In this document: piece after piece, positions 23,583 to 33,721 of the stretch
Position numbering within the stretch: the first letter of the stretch is position 1
Layout of the letters: the number at the start of each line of letters is the position of its first letter
Assembly (NCBI RefSeq): GCF_001625195.1
Contig: NC_054391.1
Location: forward strand, 8,260,552 to 8,324,551
DNA from: Drechmeria coniospora
Lineage: Eukaryota > Ascomycota > Sordariomycetes > Hypocreales > Ophiocordycipitaceae
Reading direction: 5' to 3'
DNA: 64,000 nt
The notes under the pieces: generated by a model
Databases searched by the model: none
The model's input: only the letters and a program-made list of their open reading frames with translations
What the model was told of the DNA's origin: nothing
Position numbers and translations under genes: made by a program

Positions 23583-24086
23583 CTTATATATTGGAATTGG
23601 ATATTTATATATCTGAAAATCGTATATTGAACTCTCCAATTCATACTTCTTATTCAGTAACTAACTAGTGCACTTTCTACTATTACTAGTATCTGTTATA
23701 GTTTTGGGCTGTACCCAAGTATAATAGTTAAGAAATAGCAACGGCCCTTATAAGTATAGCTAATTAATAAGGTATTAGTTTTATTAATACGTATTATTTT
23801 GCTATATAATGCAATAAGGGGGCGCCGGGTAGTATAACGGCTAGCAGTACGGCTACTACCTATATTCTACCGGGATTAGTCTGTAATAATAGCCTGGTTG
23901 ATTCCTTAGTCTATGCAATATATTTCGTACTGTTTTTCTGCAGATTGCAACTACAATATAGTACAGTAATCTGTAAGTTAACTCTAGTAAGGTTAAAGCA
24001 GTAGTTATTACTACTTTTTATTATATTGCTAAGCGCTTCTCCGTTAAACTTACTAAAGGAATTAATTTAATGTAAATAGTACTTAG
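23583..24086 (+). repeat. Degenerate copia LTR fragments around element Y, then AT-rich spacer
   Basis: 23600-23693 and 23889-23950 together resemble the distal part of the copia LTR (GTAACTAACTAGTGCAC, then AGCCTGGTTGATTCC). They are separated by element Y. I see no gene or recognisable feature from 23950 to 24086. Confidence 0.5.
23694..23888 (+). repeat. Short repeat family Y, copy 1, with tRNA-like segment
   Basis: About 195 bp, TGTTATAGTTTTGGG...GTCTGTAATA. The last 70 bases (from about 23821) resemble a tRNA gene: TAGTATAACGGCTAGCA fits an A box, and GGGATTAGTCTG is near the B box position. The first 25 bases resemble gypsy LTR starts (TGTTATAG plus a GGGCTGTACCC hairpin). A reverse copy is at 55021-55212 and a 3' fragment at 46408-46456. 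It could be a tRNA-derived SINE or an LTR that captured such a segment. Confidence 0.6.
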
Positions 24087-24257
24087 TATTATGGTATTGG
24101 GCTTAGCCTGATATAAGAGAACGGAGGGAACCAAGGGACCCACTAGGAAGAACGCACACAACTAGAAGCCCTAGTTGCCAAGTAGTTTTCCCTCCTTTAA
24201 GTCTTTTAATAAACATTATTGAGAGCCCTAGAGCAGCTGCCTATTAACTCCTTAACA
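24087..24257 (+). repeat. Solo gypsy LTR (171 bp)
   Basis: TATTATGG...CCTTAACA, with perfect TSD CTTAG (24082-24086 and 24258-24262). Same family as the Gypsy-1/2 LTRs. It marks the left edge of the first gene island. Confidence 0.9.
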
Positions 24258-24631
24258 CTTAGTTAAATAACCATACTTATAAGATTCTGTAGATAAATCA
24301 GACTTAGTGTTGGAGTCTAACTAGTTGCTTCTACTCTAGTATAGCTAAAGCCCATAACAGGTAAGATACATACGCTAGTTAACGCTACCATAATATAAAG
24401 CTACCCTAAGTATGATGATCCGGACAATACCTTCACTTATAAAGTAGAGCAATTTACCGTTGCCTGCCTTGCTACTGGGACTTTGGCTGTTCTCTTCCGT
24501 CACAGGTAACAGATGTCATGAATGTTCTGAATACTAGTATAAGTCTCCTGCTAAAGTGCCAATCCGATACCTGCTGCACCAGCCATAGTCATGTAACCCC
24601 TTGATATGGAATACTCAAGTCCCTATTTCCA
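24258..24631. other. 3' flank of the CSN8-like gene
   Basis: The transition from repeat block to gene island. Base composition becomes balanced from about 24420. I see no gene or repeat; it presumably holds the 3' untranslated region of the gene that ends at 24632. Confidence 0.5.
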
Positions 24632-25438
24632 CTACCTTGGCTTTCGAATGATGACTCGTCTGCCATCCAGCTCCCATCCCACATCATTAGTCGTCCTTAA
24701 ATCATCCAAAGTGGAACCAGTCATTCTCTCTAGAAGTTCGAGATCAATTGACATGTACGTCTTCCCAATGCACTTAAGAGCGTGAGTCCTCATGTCCGCC
24801 TCGGCCCAGTCCATAATCCTCGCTCTGTGCCCGTCGACATCATTTCTCAGTCGATAGAACCGTACAGCATTCTCATGTACCAGTGCGGAGAGAACCGCAT
24901 TGACCTTATTGTCTCGCAGGCCGTATTTCTGCCGCAGTGCAAATGCCTCTTCAATCTGCCCCCTTCTGCAAGCCGTGTCAAGAACGAGATAACCCACAGA
25001 CTCATATAGTTCGACCGAAGTGAGAGGGTGTTGAGGATGGATCGACCGGAGCAGATACAGAGTTGCAGGGTAATATGACTCAGGCTGTTTCGCAAGAACG
25101 GAAAGCCGTATACAAAAGAGATATGCTTGGATGGCAAAGTCATCAGCTCGCTTTGATGCCACAATACCCTCCCTGAGCTTGCGAAGTGCCGCCAATACCT
25201 CCGCGAGGGCCTTTGTGCCCGCGGCGCCTTGCAAAACCTCCAGGGATGATGGGCTGTCTGGACGACGTCTTGCCGAGCTTAAAGCTGATTCCTCCCCGAT
25301 GTCGAGCGACGAGAACCTCCGGAGCAGCTCATCACGTTGACCAGCGTCGGAGCAAAATGTCATATATCGTTCTACAATCTTGGTGTAGTATTGTTCCTGG
25401 GCGGTAGCATCAAGGAGTCTAAGATCGATTGTCAGCAT
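24632..25438 (-). CDS. CSN8/PSMD8/eIF3k-like helical protein (uncharacterised fungal family)
   Basis: A 268-residue intronless ORF with balanced codon use, unlike the AT-rich surroundings. The start is taken as ATG at 25438 (MLTIDLRLLDATAQ); the frame is open further upstream only through non-ATG codons. It is predicted to be mostly helical: residues 60-110 carry a Glu/Arg/Lys-rich helix pair. The region 110-250 (QAYLFCIRLSVLAKQPESYY, then YLVLDTACRRGQIEEAF and RTHALKCIGKTYMSID) resembles the winged-helix/PCI-type fold of the CSN8/PSMD8/eIF3k family as found in fungal hypothetical proteins. By family this would suit a scaffold role in a PCI complex, but no direct function can be claimed. No membrane segment or signal peptide. 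It is a single gene between two repeat blocks. The family call rests on recognition, without a search. Confidence 0.72.
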   Translation of the reverse strand: MLTIDLRLLDATAQEQYYTKIVERYMTFCSDAGQRDELLRRFSSLDIGEESALSSARRRPDSPSSLEVLQGAAGTKALAEVLAALRKLREGIVASKRADDFAIQAYLFCIRLSVLAKQPESYYPATLYLLRSIHPQHPLTSVELYESVGYLVLDTACRRGQIEEAFALRQKYGLRDNKVNAVLSALVHENAVRFYRLRNDVDGHRARIMDWAEADMRTHALKCIGKTYMSIDLELLERMTGSTLDDLRTTNDVGWELDGRRVIIRKPR

Positions 25439-26738
25439 GGACCCAGTCCGCAAATGCAGAAGCGGTGAACATTATACCGCATGTCTCCTTTTGACGGTAG
25501 GCCAATGTTCTCCAGGGGGTCTAACACGACTGGCTTGAGCCGTCCCCACGGTCCCGAAGGAGTACGCCTATTTAGCATCGTTGTTCACAGGTCGAATTCA
25601 TGCTTACATAGGCAAACTTCTTAATAACGTATGAGGGATGGGGGGGGGCGTGTTGCTCAAAACATACTGTGGATAGGAAGCGACGGCGGGTTGCTTTGTC
25701 GCTTGATGACAAGCAGGCTGTTGGTGGTTGGCTCGCAGTTATGCATACCTCTTTGGATCCTGACAGCTTACAGCGCGTGGTTTATCATCAGCAAGCTGGA
25801 ATCTAGCATCTGGAGTTAACCTCGGCTGTTGCGAATTAACATTGCAAATGCACGTTATCACGGGAAGTCGAGTTGTCGCATGCTACATAGTCGACTAGAA
25901 ATTGGCGTACGTAATAATTACAGGGGCAGCTGTACGGAGATGGTGCCAACCCATTCAACAACCAGCCAACCCAAAGTAGGCCAACTGGCTCGACAATAAA
26001 CGGGTCTGATACTGCTAAATTTTGTATCTATATTCCCAGGAATTAAACCCGAACATTACAATAGTTACCTCTTCCAAGATTTATTACACAATTAAAGCCA
26101 AAAGCATTACTGCTCAGTTTGCAAGGGATTAGTAGTACAGAGTGAAATAGTATTGTATTAATACTCAAGGAGCTCTCACTTTCTCTTATAACGTTATTCT
26201 TCCGACTTCACGCAAGAGGCATAGCTAACCCACTTATATAGTGTGTTGATGAAAATATAATACTTGAAATATTTTAAAGTTATTTAATATTTTAATCCAG
26301 GTAATACTTAAATAATAATTAGAGCACTACTATAATAGTTGCAATTACTATTGCTTTAATTAAGAAAATAGAATATATTTAACTAAGCTACTACTTTATC
26401 GACTATTAATATGCTATGATTATACGCGGCTAATATCCAGTTCAGGCTTGTATTAAGCCTGGCGAAATATCCTTGGAAGTATTATAATAAAGTAGTTTCG
26501 GAAAAGCTAAATTATCAATTATTGCTATTATCTCGTTATACTATAAGGCACTACCTATTGTAGTCTCGGGCTACGCCTAAGTAAAAGTAATTAGTTAGAT
26601 TTAAAATATTAAGGGCCTGACTAATAATAAATACGTATTTGTATAGCTAATTAACTAAAGTACTACTTAGCTAGTACGTTTTATTTTACCGAGTTCAAAG
26701 AAGTAGTAACTGCTAGTATAATACAAAGTAGCCATAAC
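25439..26738. other. 5' flank of the CSN8-like gene and AT-rich spacer
   Basis: 25439-26000 has gene-like composition and should contain the promoter; a 62-codon plus-strand frame at 25631-25819 has an ATG but no other sign of coding. From 26000 the sequence becomes AT-rich. At 26554-26660 the string TGTAGTCTCGGGCTACGCC begins a degenerate copy resembling repeat Y. Nothing else is recognised. Confidence 0.45.
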
Positions 26739-27410
26739 TGTTAAAATACTAGTATTTATACTAGTAAGACTACCCAAATAGGATACTATCCTATTGTTAC
26801 TAGTAGTACTACTACTAGTAAAGATGCTGTACTATACTGCAAGTATTAGTAAGCATACCGAGTTGACCAATAGTATACAACATACTACTTCTCCGAACTA
26901 CCACTCGGAACGACTGACGGCAGTACTACTACCGGCCAACTTACTACTACAATACAACTTGTATACGTAGTAGCCAGTCGACTACAGGAGCCAATTGATC
27001 GGAATAACAATTGCCGCTCTCCCAGTCGCTACTAGCTATTGCCAGCCTACAGTACTACTGCGGGCAATCAAACCATTGTACGACCGAAACGGCGATTAAA
27101 CCATTGTACGACCAAATGGGCAATCAAACCATTATGCAACCAAACGGGCGATCAAACTATAGTGTAACTGCGCAGCTACAATCTGGACCTATACGGTACT
27201 ACTCTGTAGGCATAAATAGCCGTACTTCCCTTGCACTTTAGGTAGAAGAATAATTGCATTTTATTTATATAATTCGGTACTACCAATTGTACACTCTTGC
27301 CTAGTTACTAACTGGCACCCCTTATTGCTGTTACTAACAGCTTGATTGATTCCCTGGTCCGTACGATATACTTCCACTACCCCCTCCTCTTGCGCATCCA
27401 AATTGCAAGA
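26739..27410 (+). repeat. Copia-3 5' LTR (672 bp)
   Basis: TGTTAAAATACTAG...TTGCAAGA. It carries AATAGGATACTATCCTATT near its start. At 27062-27172 there are four tandem units of 28-29 bp (GGGCAATCAAACCATTGTAC type) that the 3' LTR lacks. Confidence 0.88.
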
Positions 27411-27424
27411 GGTTATAAGCCCGG
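27411..27424 (+). promoter_or_regulatory. Copia-3 primer-binding site (half initiator tRNA-Met)
   Basis: GGTTATAAGCCCGG immediately after the 5' LTR. It differs by one G-to-A change from GGTTATGAGCCC, the complement of the initiator tRNA-Met anticodon region, which is intact in Copia-2. Confidence 0.7.
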
Positions 27425-27429
27425 AAGGA

Positions 27430-28110
27430 CTACAATCAATCCTCCGGAATTGATCTGTACGACTTACTAAGTCGCCTACCAGTACTACTGGTAAATCGTC
27501 CGAATCGATCTCTGTAACTTATTAAGTTACCTACCAGTACTACTGGTAACGATTAACCGAATCCCGTAACTTACTAAGTTACCCACCAGTACTACTAGTA
27601 ACGATTGATCGAATCCTGTAACTTACTAAGTCACCTACCAGTACGACTAGTAACTCTTGGTCGAATCTATAACTTACTAAGTCACCTACCAGTACTACTA
27701 GTAACTCTTGGTCACCAAACTACGGCTCCCCCAACTATTAGTACTACTAGTACGTTACCTACCAGTACCACTGGTAATCCTTAGTCACTAAACTACGGCT
27801 TCTCCAACTACTAGTACTACTAGTACGTTACCTACCAGTACTACTAGTAATCCTTGGTCACCAAACTACGGCTTCCCCAACTACTAGTACTACTAGTACG
27901 TTACCTACCAGTACTACTGGTAATCCTTAGTCACCAAACTACAGCTTCCCCAACTACTAGTACTACTGGTAATCCTTGGTTACCAAACTACGGCTCCCCC
28001 AACTACTAGTACTACTAGTACGTTACCTACCAGTACTACTAGTAACGCTTGGTCTCTAAGCTACGGCTCCTTTCCCTACTAGTACTACTAGTAGGAGACC
28101 TAATTGCTAG
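27430..28110 (+). repeat. Copia-3 leader minisatellite with palindromic units
   Basis: A tandem array in the untranslated leader. The first block (to about 27720) has about five units of 52-54 bp; the second has about five units of 70-72 bp. Each unit holds CCAGTACTACTGG or a one-base variant, a 13-bp inverted repeat with a single central base, often followed by CTAGTACTACTAGTA. The array could form serial hairpins in the genomic RNA. It is not a CRISPR array: the units are contiguous and the 'spacers' are themselves repeated. Confidence 0.85.
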
Positions 28111-29774
28111 TACTACTAGCTAGGTAAGCAAGGTAAGATTTAAATCTAGTTACTAACTAGAAAATGGATCCCACTAACTAAGGTCAGAAGATCAACCTAT
28201 TAGAGATTGAAAAATATCTATAGGTATAATAAATACAAATTAACGAACTATTACAGCAACTTAATACTATTATCCTACAGATATAAGAACAACTAAACGT
28301 TATTAAGTTAACACTTAGTACTAGTACTACTATTACTAAGACAGAGGATGCCTGCTCTAACTATACCCTAAACAAAAAGGCATTTTAATTCCCGGAATAT
28401 ACAAAACTTAAAGGTACTAAGAACTATAAGTTATAGGAGCAATCCCTATCAATATAGCTCCAAGCTCTTAACCTAAAAGGCTTTCTAGATAAGCCCTTAA
28501 TTGCTTCTAGCTTTTTAAGCAGAAATTAGGCTAATTTACTTATACTACTATAGGATAGTTACTCGAAAGAAATCTTAGAATTAACTATATATATTAAAAA
28601 TCCAGCCGATATTTTCTTACTATTGAAAAAGCATTACTCTAAAGGTTATAAAGCCAAACGCTCCAACCTATATAAGGCCTACTATAACCTTACATTTAAG
28701 GGGTACAAAGGAATACTCTATGCATTTAATACCGAATTCAACAGTCGACTTACTAGGCTATAACTAGCTAGCGTAACAATTAATCCATTAGATTAAACCA
28801 ACTATTACCTTACAACAGTTGAACCTATATTTCTACAATAGGTCGCTATATAGAATAGTACCCTTATATCTTCTCGAGCCCTAGGACTCTAAACGGATAT
28901 CCTTAACCTGCAATATCTTATAGCTAACCTACTAAAAGAAATCTCTAGTACTACTGGATTAAATACATTTAGTCACTAGGTATCCCAAGTACCTAAGAAA
29001 AAAAAGAAAGAAAATAGATCTAGTAGATCCGGCCAACCTAGTTAATCCAAAACAAGCCAATCCAACCAAACAAGCCAATCCAATAAATCCAACTAATCGA
29101 CTAAGTAACCAAAGGATACTACTAGTTTCCTAGTTGGTAACTATAGCCTAACAGCTAGCTGTATGGACTTACCTAATTCCTATTAAGAATTAGATACCGA
29201 TTCTAACTCTATACAAGAATTGGAAATATTGCCTAACTTAGGTAATATTGGTACACTATATAGTATTACTAATACTAATATATACTACATAGGCCTACTC
29301 TACGATACTAGCTCAACCTACTATTTAGTAAATAATCGGTATAAGTTTACTACTTTTCGACTAATTACAAAATCCCAGGCAAAACCAATTACTACTAGAG
29401 GTAGCCTAATATACCCTAGTGGAATTGGAACTGTAGAATTTATAGTATTAATTAATACCAATCCACCAACCTATAGTACTCTTGTATTACAAGAGGTACT
29501 ATATATTCTAAAACTGGAAGTTAATATTATTAGTAGGATACAATACTATAGATTAGGGGGAACGCTTATTAAGCAGTCCCTATATAACTCGAATCGAAAA
29601 ATATATAGCCTACTTAACTTCCAGAGGTATAGCTTCTTCCTATAATAAGAAGGCCTAGATACGCCCTATCTAAGAAAACCAGACTCAGCCCACTTAAGCT
29701 ACTACAGTAGCTATGGAATAGTAGTAGAAATTTCCTTACAGCAACCTTCTTGGGCTAATAAGGCAGAAGACTAG

Positions 29775-29910
29775 TCGGTACCTATATCGGCACCCCAGTC
29801 GGCACCTAGATCGGTACCTAGGTCGGTGCCTAGGTCGGCACCTAGATTGGTGCCTAGGTCGGTACCTAAATTGGTGCCTAGGTCGGTACCTAGTCTAGTA
29901 CCGAGACTAG
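29775..29910 (+). repeat. In-frame minisatellite, protease-integrase linker of Copia-3
   Basis: About eleven 12-bp units of the type GGTGCCTAGGTC, in frame with the polyprotein, encoding PRSV/PRLV-like four-residue repeats, followed by the Pro/Gly run RPGPGPSP and a Thr/Ser-rich stretch. Confidence 0.8.
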
Positions 29911-31139
29911 GACCTAGACCAGGACCAGGTCCTAGCCCAACTACTAGTTCGGCTAACCCAAGGGACCTTACTAAGGCTACCCTACACAAAGACCCTATAG
30001 AGGACCCGATCCCTATAGAGGCAACAGACCTACCAGCAGTCCCTACTACTAGTACTAAGGAACAGGCTATTCCGACTACTAGCACGGAATTCAGCAACCA
30101 GTCTTACCAAAGACTACTGCAATAAGCAGGCATCTAGCACATTAGACTAGGATATATCAGTCTGCCATTATTGAAAAAGACTAGTAAGATTACTAGTAGG
30201 TTACCTAACTTTTTATCCATTAAGGTTACCGATTTTCAATACCTTACCTATATACGGGCAAAATCTATCAGACGCTAGTCAAGGGATCCAATTAAGGATC
30301 TAAACCATACACTTAACTCAATCGAAGGGGATACATTTAGGATTAAACCTATATCCTACAATCGAAAGTCTATTGGACTAATCCTTATCGATTGCAAATC
30401 TCAATTCCATTGGGTATATATCCTACCCAATAAGGAAGGACTAACAATTCTCTAGGCTATAAAGAACTTCTTTTAAAGCCTAAAAATACACTATAGCCGT
30501 TACCCAAAAAGGCTATTTTATAATAGAGGACCTAAAATCAATATACTGCTTTAGGACTAGTTAGGTACCAAAGGAATATTATTCGATACGTCTTACCCGT
30601 ATACCCCCGAACAAAATGGACTTACCGAACGGTCTATACGAGTTATTATGGACCGGCTACAAGCAACTATAATCTGGACTGGCCTCCTACTATTCCTCTA
30701 GTTTGCTATACTTCCTACTATAGTTAACCTAGTCAACTATACTATAATTACCAATAGGGATCTAAGCCCCTACCAATTGCTTAAGCAGGAGTTACAAGGG
30801 CTAAAAACACTACCAAACCTTACAGCCTATAAGGCTATTAGTACTTACTGCAAAGTCCTAATCCCTTACCAGAAACGGATTCAAAGTACCAAATTGGTAC
30901 AACGCACAGAACCAGTAAGGCTACTAGCAACACTAGGTTCAAAAACATACCTTATATATATACCTTCCAGAAGGGCAGTTACAAAAACTACCTTCCTAAA
31001 AGTCCTAGAAGGTATCGGCCCTATCTCCCAAGGACTTTAACAACTACTAAGTCCTAGTCTCTAAGGACTAGAGTTAGAGGGGGAAATTGAGATAGAAGAC
31101 TATATCTCGCAAAATACCTCTAGTCCCCTAACACCTAGG

Positions 31140-31230
31140 GAGACAGAGGGGGCCAACGGACCTACTAGTCCTACTAGGACCAGTAGGTTACAAGGAGCCA
31201 ACGGACCAACTAGTCCTATTAGGACTAGCG
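31140..31230 (+). repeat. In-frame repeat, integrase-RT linker of Copia-3 (short allele)
   Basis: Only two units with the motif GGACCTACTAGTCCTACTAG, encoding GPTSPTRTSR-like sequence. Copia-2 and -4 have longer arrays at this place. Confidence 0.7.
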
Positions 31231-32914
31231 CAATAGAGGGGGTCCTAGCCCAGCCAATAGAGGATCTACTAAATACCTCTCTTCCAAATGCACTAGAACC
31301 AGAAGACAACCCTAACCCAATGGATCTCAACCTAGCGTATTGGATCTAGGACCTATACTACTAAGCTAAGGCAAAGCAACTACTAAATAGTAGCAAGCCT
31401 ACTAGCTAGAAACAGGTACTTAAGTCAGACAATAAAGACCAGTAGATAAGTACTATATTCTCGGAATTCTAGCAGCTTATCCAGGCAGGGGTATTTTATT
31501 TTATTCCCCTTTAAGAAATACCAACTAGCAGACGACTTCTAAAAAGCCAACTTATACTATAAGTCAAAAAGTATTAGTAGAATAACCCTATTAAATTCAA
31601 GGCACGACTAGTAGCTAAGGGATTTATGCAAATTGAAGGCCTCGATTACCTAGAGACTTTTGCAACTACTAGTATTCCACCTACCTGGAGGATACTACTA
31701 GCCCTAGCTGCCCAGAACAACTGGTACGTCGAACAGATCGACTTTATTGGTGCTTTCCTAAACATCAAACAAGGTATCCTTTTGAAAAAGGCACTCTACG
31801 GCCTAAAACAAGGACCTAGAGAGTAGCAGGAGGCACTTGCCAAACTGCTACAACAATACGGATACAGCCCTCTTGTATCTGATCCGGCTATCTATTATAA
31901 TAGTACTACTAGTACTTATATAGTCAGCCACGTCGACGACTGCCTACTTATTGGACCAAACCTTATATATATCAATAAGTTGAAACAACAACTACACAAG
32001 GTATACCCAATTAAAGACCGCGGATAGGCCGCCTTCTTCTTAGGCGTACAGATTAGTCGAACGACTAAGGGTATTACCCTTAGCCAAAAAGGGTATATTG
32101 AGGAAGCCCTAACCCGATTTGGGTTAAAGGAGGCCAAGGCAGTAGTAATACCGCTACAGCTAGGAGTACTTAAGCAGGCTATTACAACGCCCCTTGCTCC
32201 CTTGTCCGCAACCGACCAACTGGTATACCAATAAATAGTAGGGACTCTAATGTACCTTATGCTACTAACCCGACCAGATATAGCCTTTGCAATCCAATGG
32301 CTATCTCGGTATATGCACCAGGCTACTAGTCTGCAGCTATCAGCCGGTAAGAACCTCCTTCGATATCTAAAAGGAACTATAGACCTAGCTATCTGCTACT
32401 GGTCTAAGTCCGCAGCACCCAACCTACTTGGATTTTCCGATAGCGACTTTGCAGGTAACTTAGATTCTTCTAAGTCTACCTATGGGTACCTCTTTACCCT
32501 AGCAGGTGGACCAATCTGCTGGAAATCAAAAAGGGCCAATACTATTGCTCCTTCTACTGTAGAGGCAGAATCGGATGCCCTACTGGAAGCTATTCGGGAA
32601 CTTAAATGGCTAGATGGTCTATTTACAGAAATAGGCAAGGGTCTTAAGAAGCCTATTCTACTTCTGTGCGACAATAATGGATCTATCTCTAATGCCAATA
32701 ACCCCAATCAGCACAACCGAACAAAGCATACATTACTAAAGTTCCGGTATATTCGGCAAGAAGCAGCCAACGGACTAGCCAAAATCAGTTACCTAAACAC
32801 TAAGTCCATGCCTGCCGACGGCCTTACTAAGGCCCTTACCGCTAATCTCTTCCAACGCTACCTTAGCCTACTAGGTCTCCAAGGGATCCCTATTTAGCAG
32901 TAGTCATACTAGCT

Positions 32915-32926
32915 AAATAGAGGGGG
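32915..32926 (+). promoter_or_regulatory. Copia-3 polypurine tract
   Basis: AAATAGAGGGGG ends directly at the 3' LTR. The same tract (as CCCCCTCTATTT on the plus strand) borders the 3' LTRs of Copia-2 and Copia-5. Confidence 0.7.
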
Positions 32927-33721
32927 TGTTAAAAATACTAGTATTTATACTAGTAAGACTACCCAAATAGGATACTATCCTATTGCTACTACTACTAGTA
33001 GTAACTGCTAGGAGTACTACTACTAGCAAATATGGTATACTATACTGCGAGTATTAGTATGCATATAGAGTTAACTAATAGTATACAACATACTACTTCT
33101 CCGAACTACGACTCGGAGCGACTGCCGGCAGTACTACTGCCAGCCAACCTACTACTACAACCTGACCCATATATATAGTAGTCAGTCGACTACTGGAGTT
33201 AATTGATCGGAACACCAATTGACATTCTCCCAACGGCTACCAGCCGTTGCCAGCCAAGAGTACTACTCTTGGCAATTTGAACTATAGTACAGGGACAACT
33301 AAGCCGGTAACTCACTGTGCGAATACAACTAAGCAGGTAACCTACTGCGCGGTATAATGGACTGGCCACCTGACTTAACAGGCTTATATATACGCACATT
33401 AGTATGGCAGTTATGGTCTCGACTTAGGCATACTGAGTTGTCGCAGATCGTATATGCGCACATTAGTATGGCAGTTATGGTCTCGACCCAGGAACCTAAG
33501 GTTGTCGAGGTACTACCTCTAAGACATAAATAGTCCTATTTCTCCTGTACTGTACTTGAAAGAATAATCGCATTCGTTTGTATAATTTGGTACTACCAAG
33601 TTTGCACTCTTACCCAGTTACTAACTAGCACCCATTTTGCTATTACCAACAGCCTGATTGATTCCCTAGTCCGTGCGATATACTTCTACTACCCCTCTTC
33701 TTGCGTACCTAAATTGCAAGA
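32927..33721 (+). repeat. Copia-3 3' LTR (795 bp)
   Basis: TGTTAAAAATACTAG...TTGCAAGA next to TSD ATAAC. It contains a direct duplication of about 40 bases (33385-33426 and 33450-33489, around GCACATTAGTATGGCAGTTA) and a GTTGTCGAGG-type segment that is not in the 5' LTR. 123 bp longer than its partner. Confidence 0.88.

Larger units (their letters stand above)
28164..32897 (+). pseudogene. Copia-3 gag-pol polyprotein, interrupted by point nonsense codons
   Basis: One frame from ATG 28164 (MDPTN) to TAG 32895-32897, 1,578 codons counting stops; every recognised domain is in this same frame, so gag and pol formed a single polyprotein. Order: gag with a Gln/Leu/Ile-rich N-terminal helix; protease with YDTSSTYYLV near 29305 (degraded DTGST); PR-IN linker at 29775-29910; integrase ending with PEQNGLTERSIRVIM near 30610; IN-RT linker at 31140-31230; RT with HVDDCLLIG at 31927-31953; RNase H with GFSDSDFAGNLDSSKSTYGY at 32430-32489, then AEAESD-type VEAESDAL. 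Stops are TAG/TAA at expected Gln or Trp positions. The open 32250-32897 stretch (215 codons) is intact. Non-functional as it stands. Confidence 0.9.
26739..33721 (+). mobile_element. Copia-3, complete Ty1/copia retrotransposon, least mutated member
   Basis: A 6,983-bp element with TSD ATAAC (26734-26738 and 33722-33726). LTRs are 26739-27410 and 32927-33721. Primer-binding site, leader minisatellite, gag-pol and a polypurine tract are all present. CpA and TpG dinucleotides survive far more often than in the gypsy elements, and a 215-codon RT/RNase H segment is still open, so it inserted last or suffered fewer rounds of mutation. The two LTRs differ in their middle (see findings). It is inserted at the pol end of Copia-4, whose missing left end is probably deleted. 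Confidence 0.92.

Noticed and set aside
23821..23890. Candidate tRNA gene (A-box-like TAGTATAACGG)
   Set aside because: No full cloverleaf can be drawn, the B box is incomplete and the sequence is part of a multi-copy repeat (Y), so it is called a tRNA-like segment only.
1..24257. Biosynthetic cluster or virus-derived genes in the AT-rich blocks
   Set aside because: Everything recognisable is LTR retrotransposon sequence; no biosynthetic or viral coding region could be supported.
24782..25407. Plus-strand frames of 69-75 codons opposite the CSN8-like gene
   Set aside because: They overlap a better minus-strand ORF with coherent helical sequence and have no recognisable features.
27430..28110. 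CRISPR-like array of palindromic repeats
   Set aside because: Units are contiguous, the intervening sequence is itself repeated, the genome is eukaryotic and the array lies in a retrotransposon leader.
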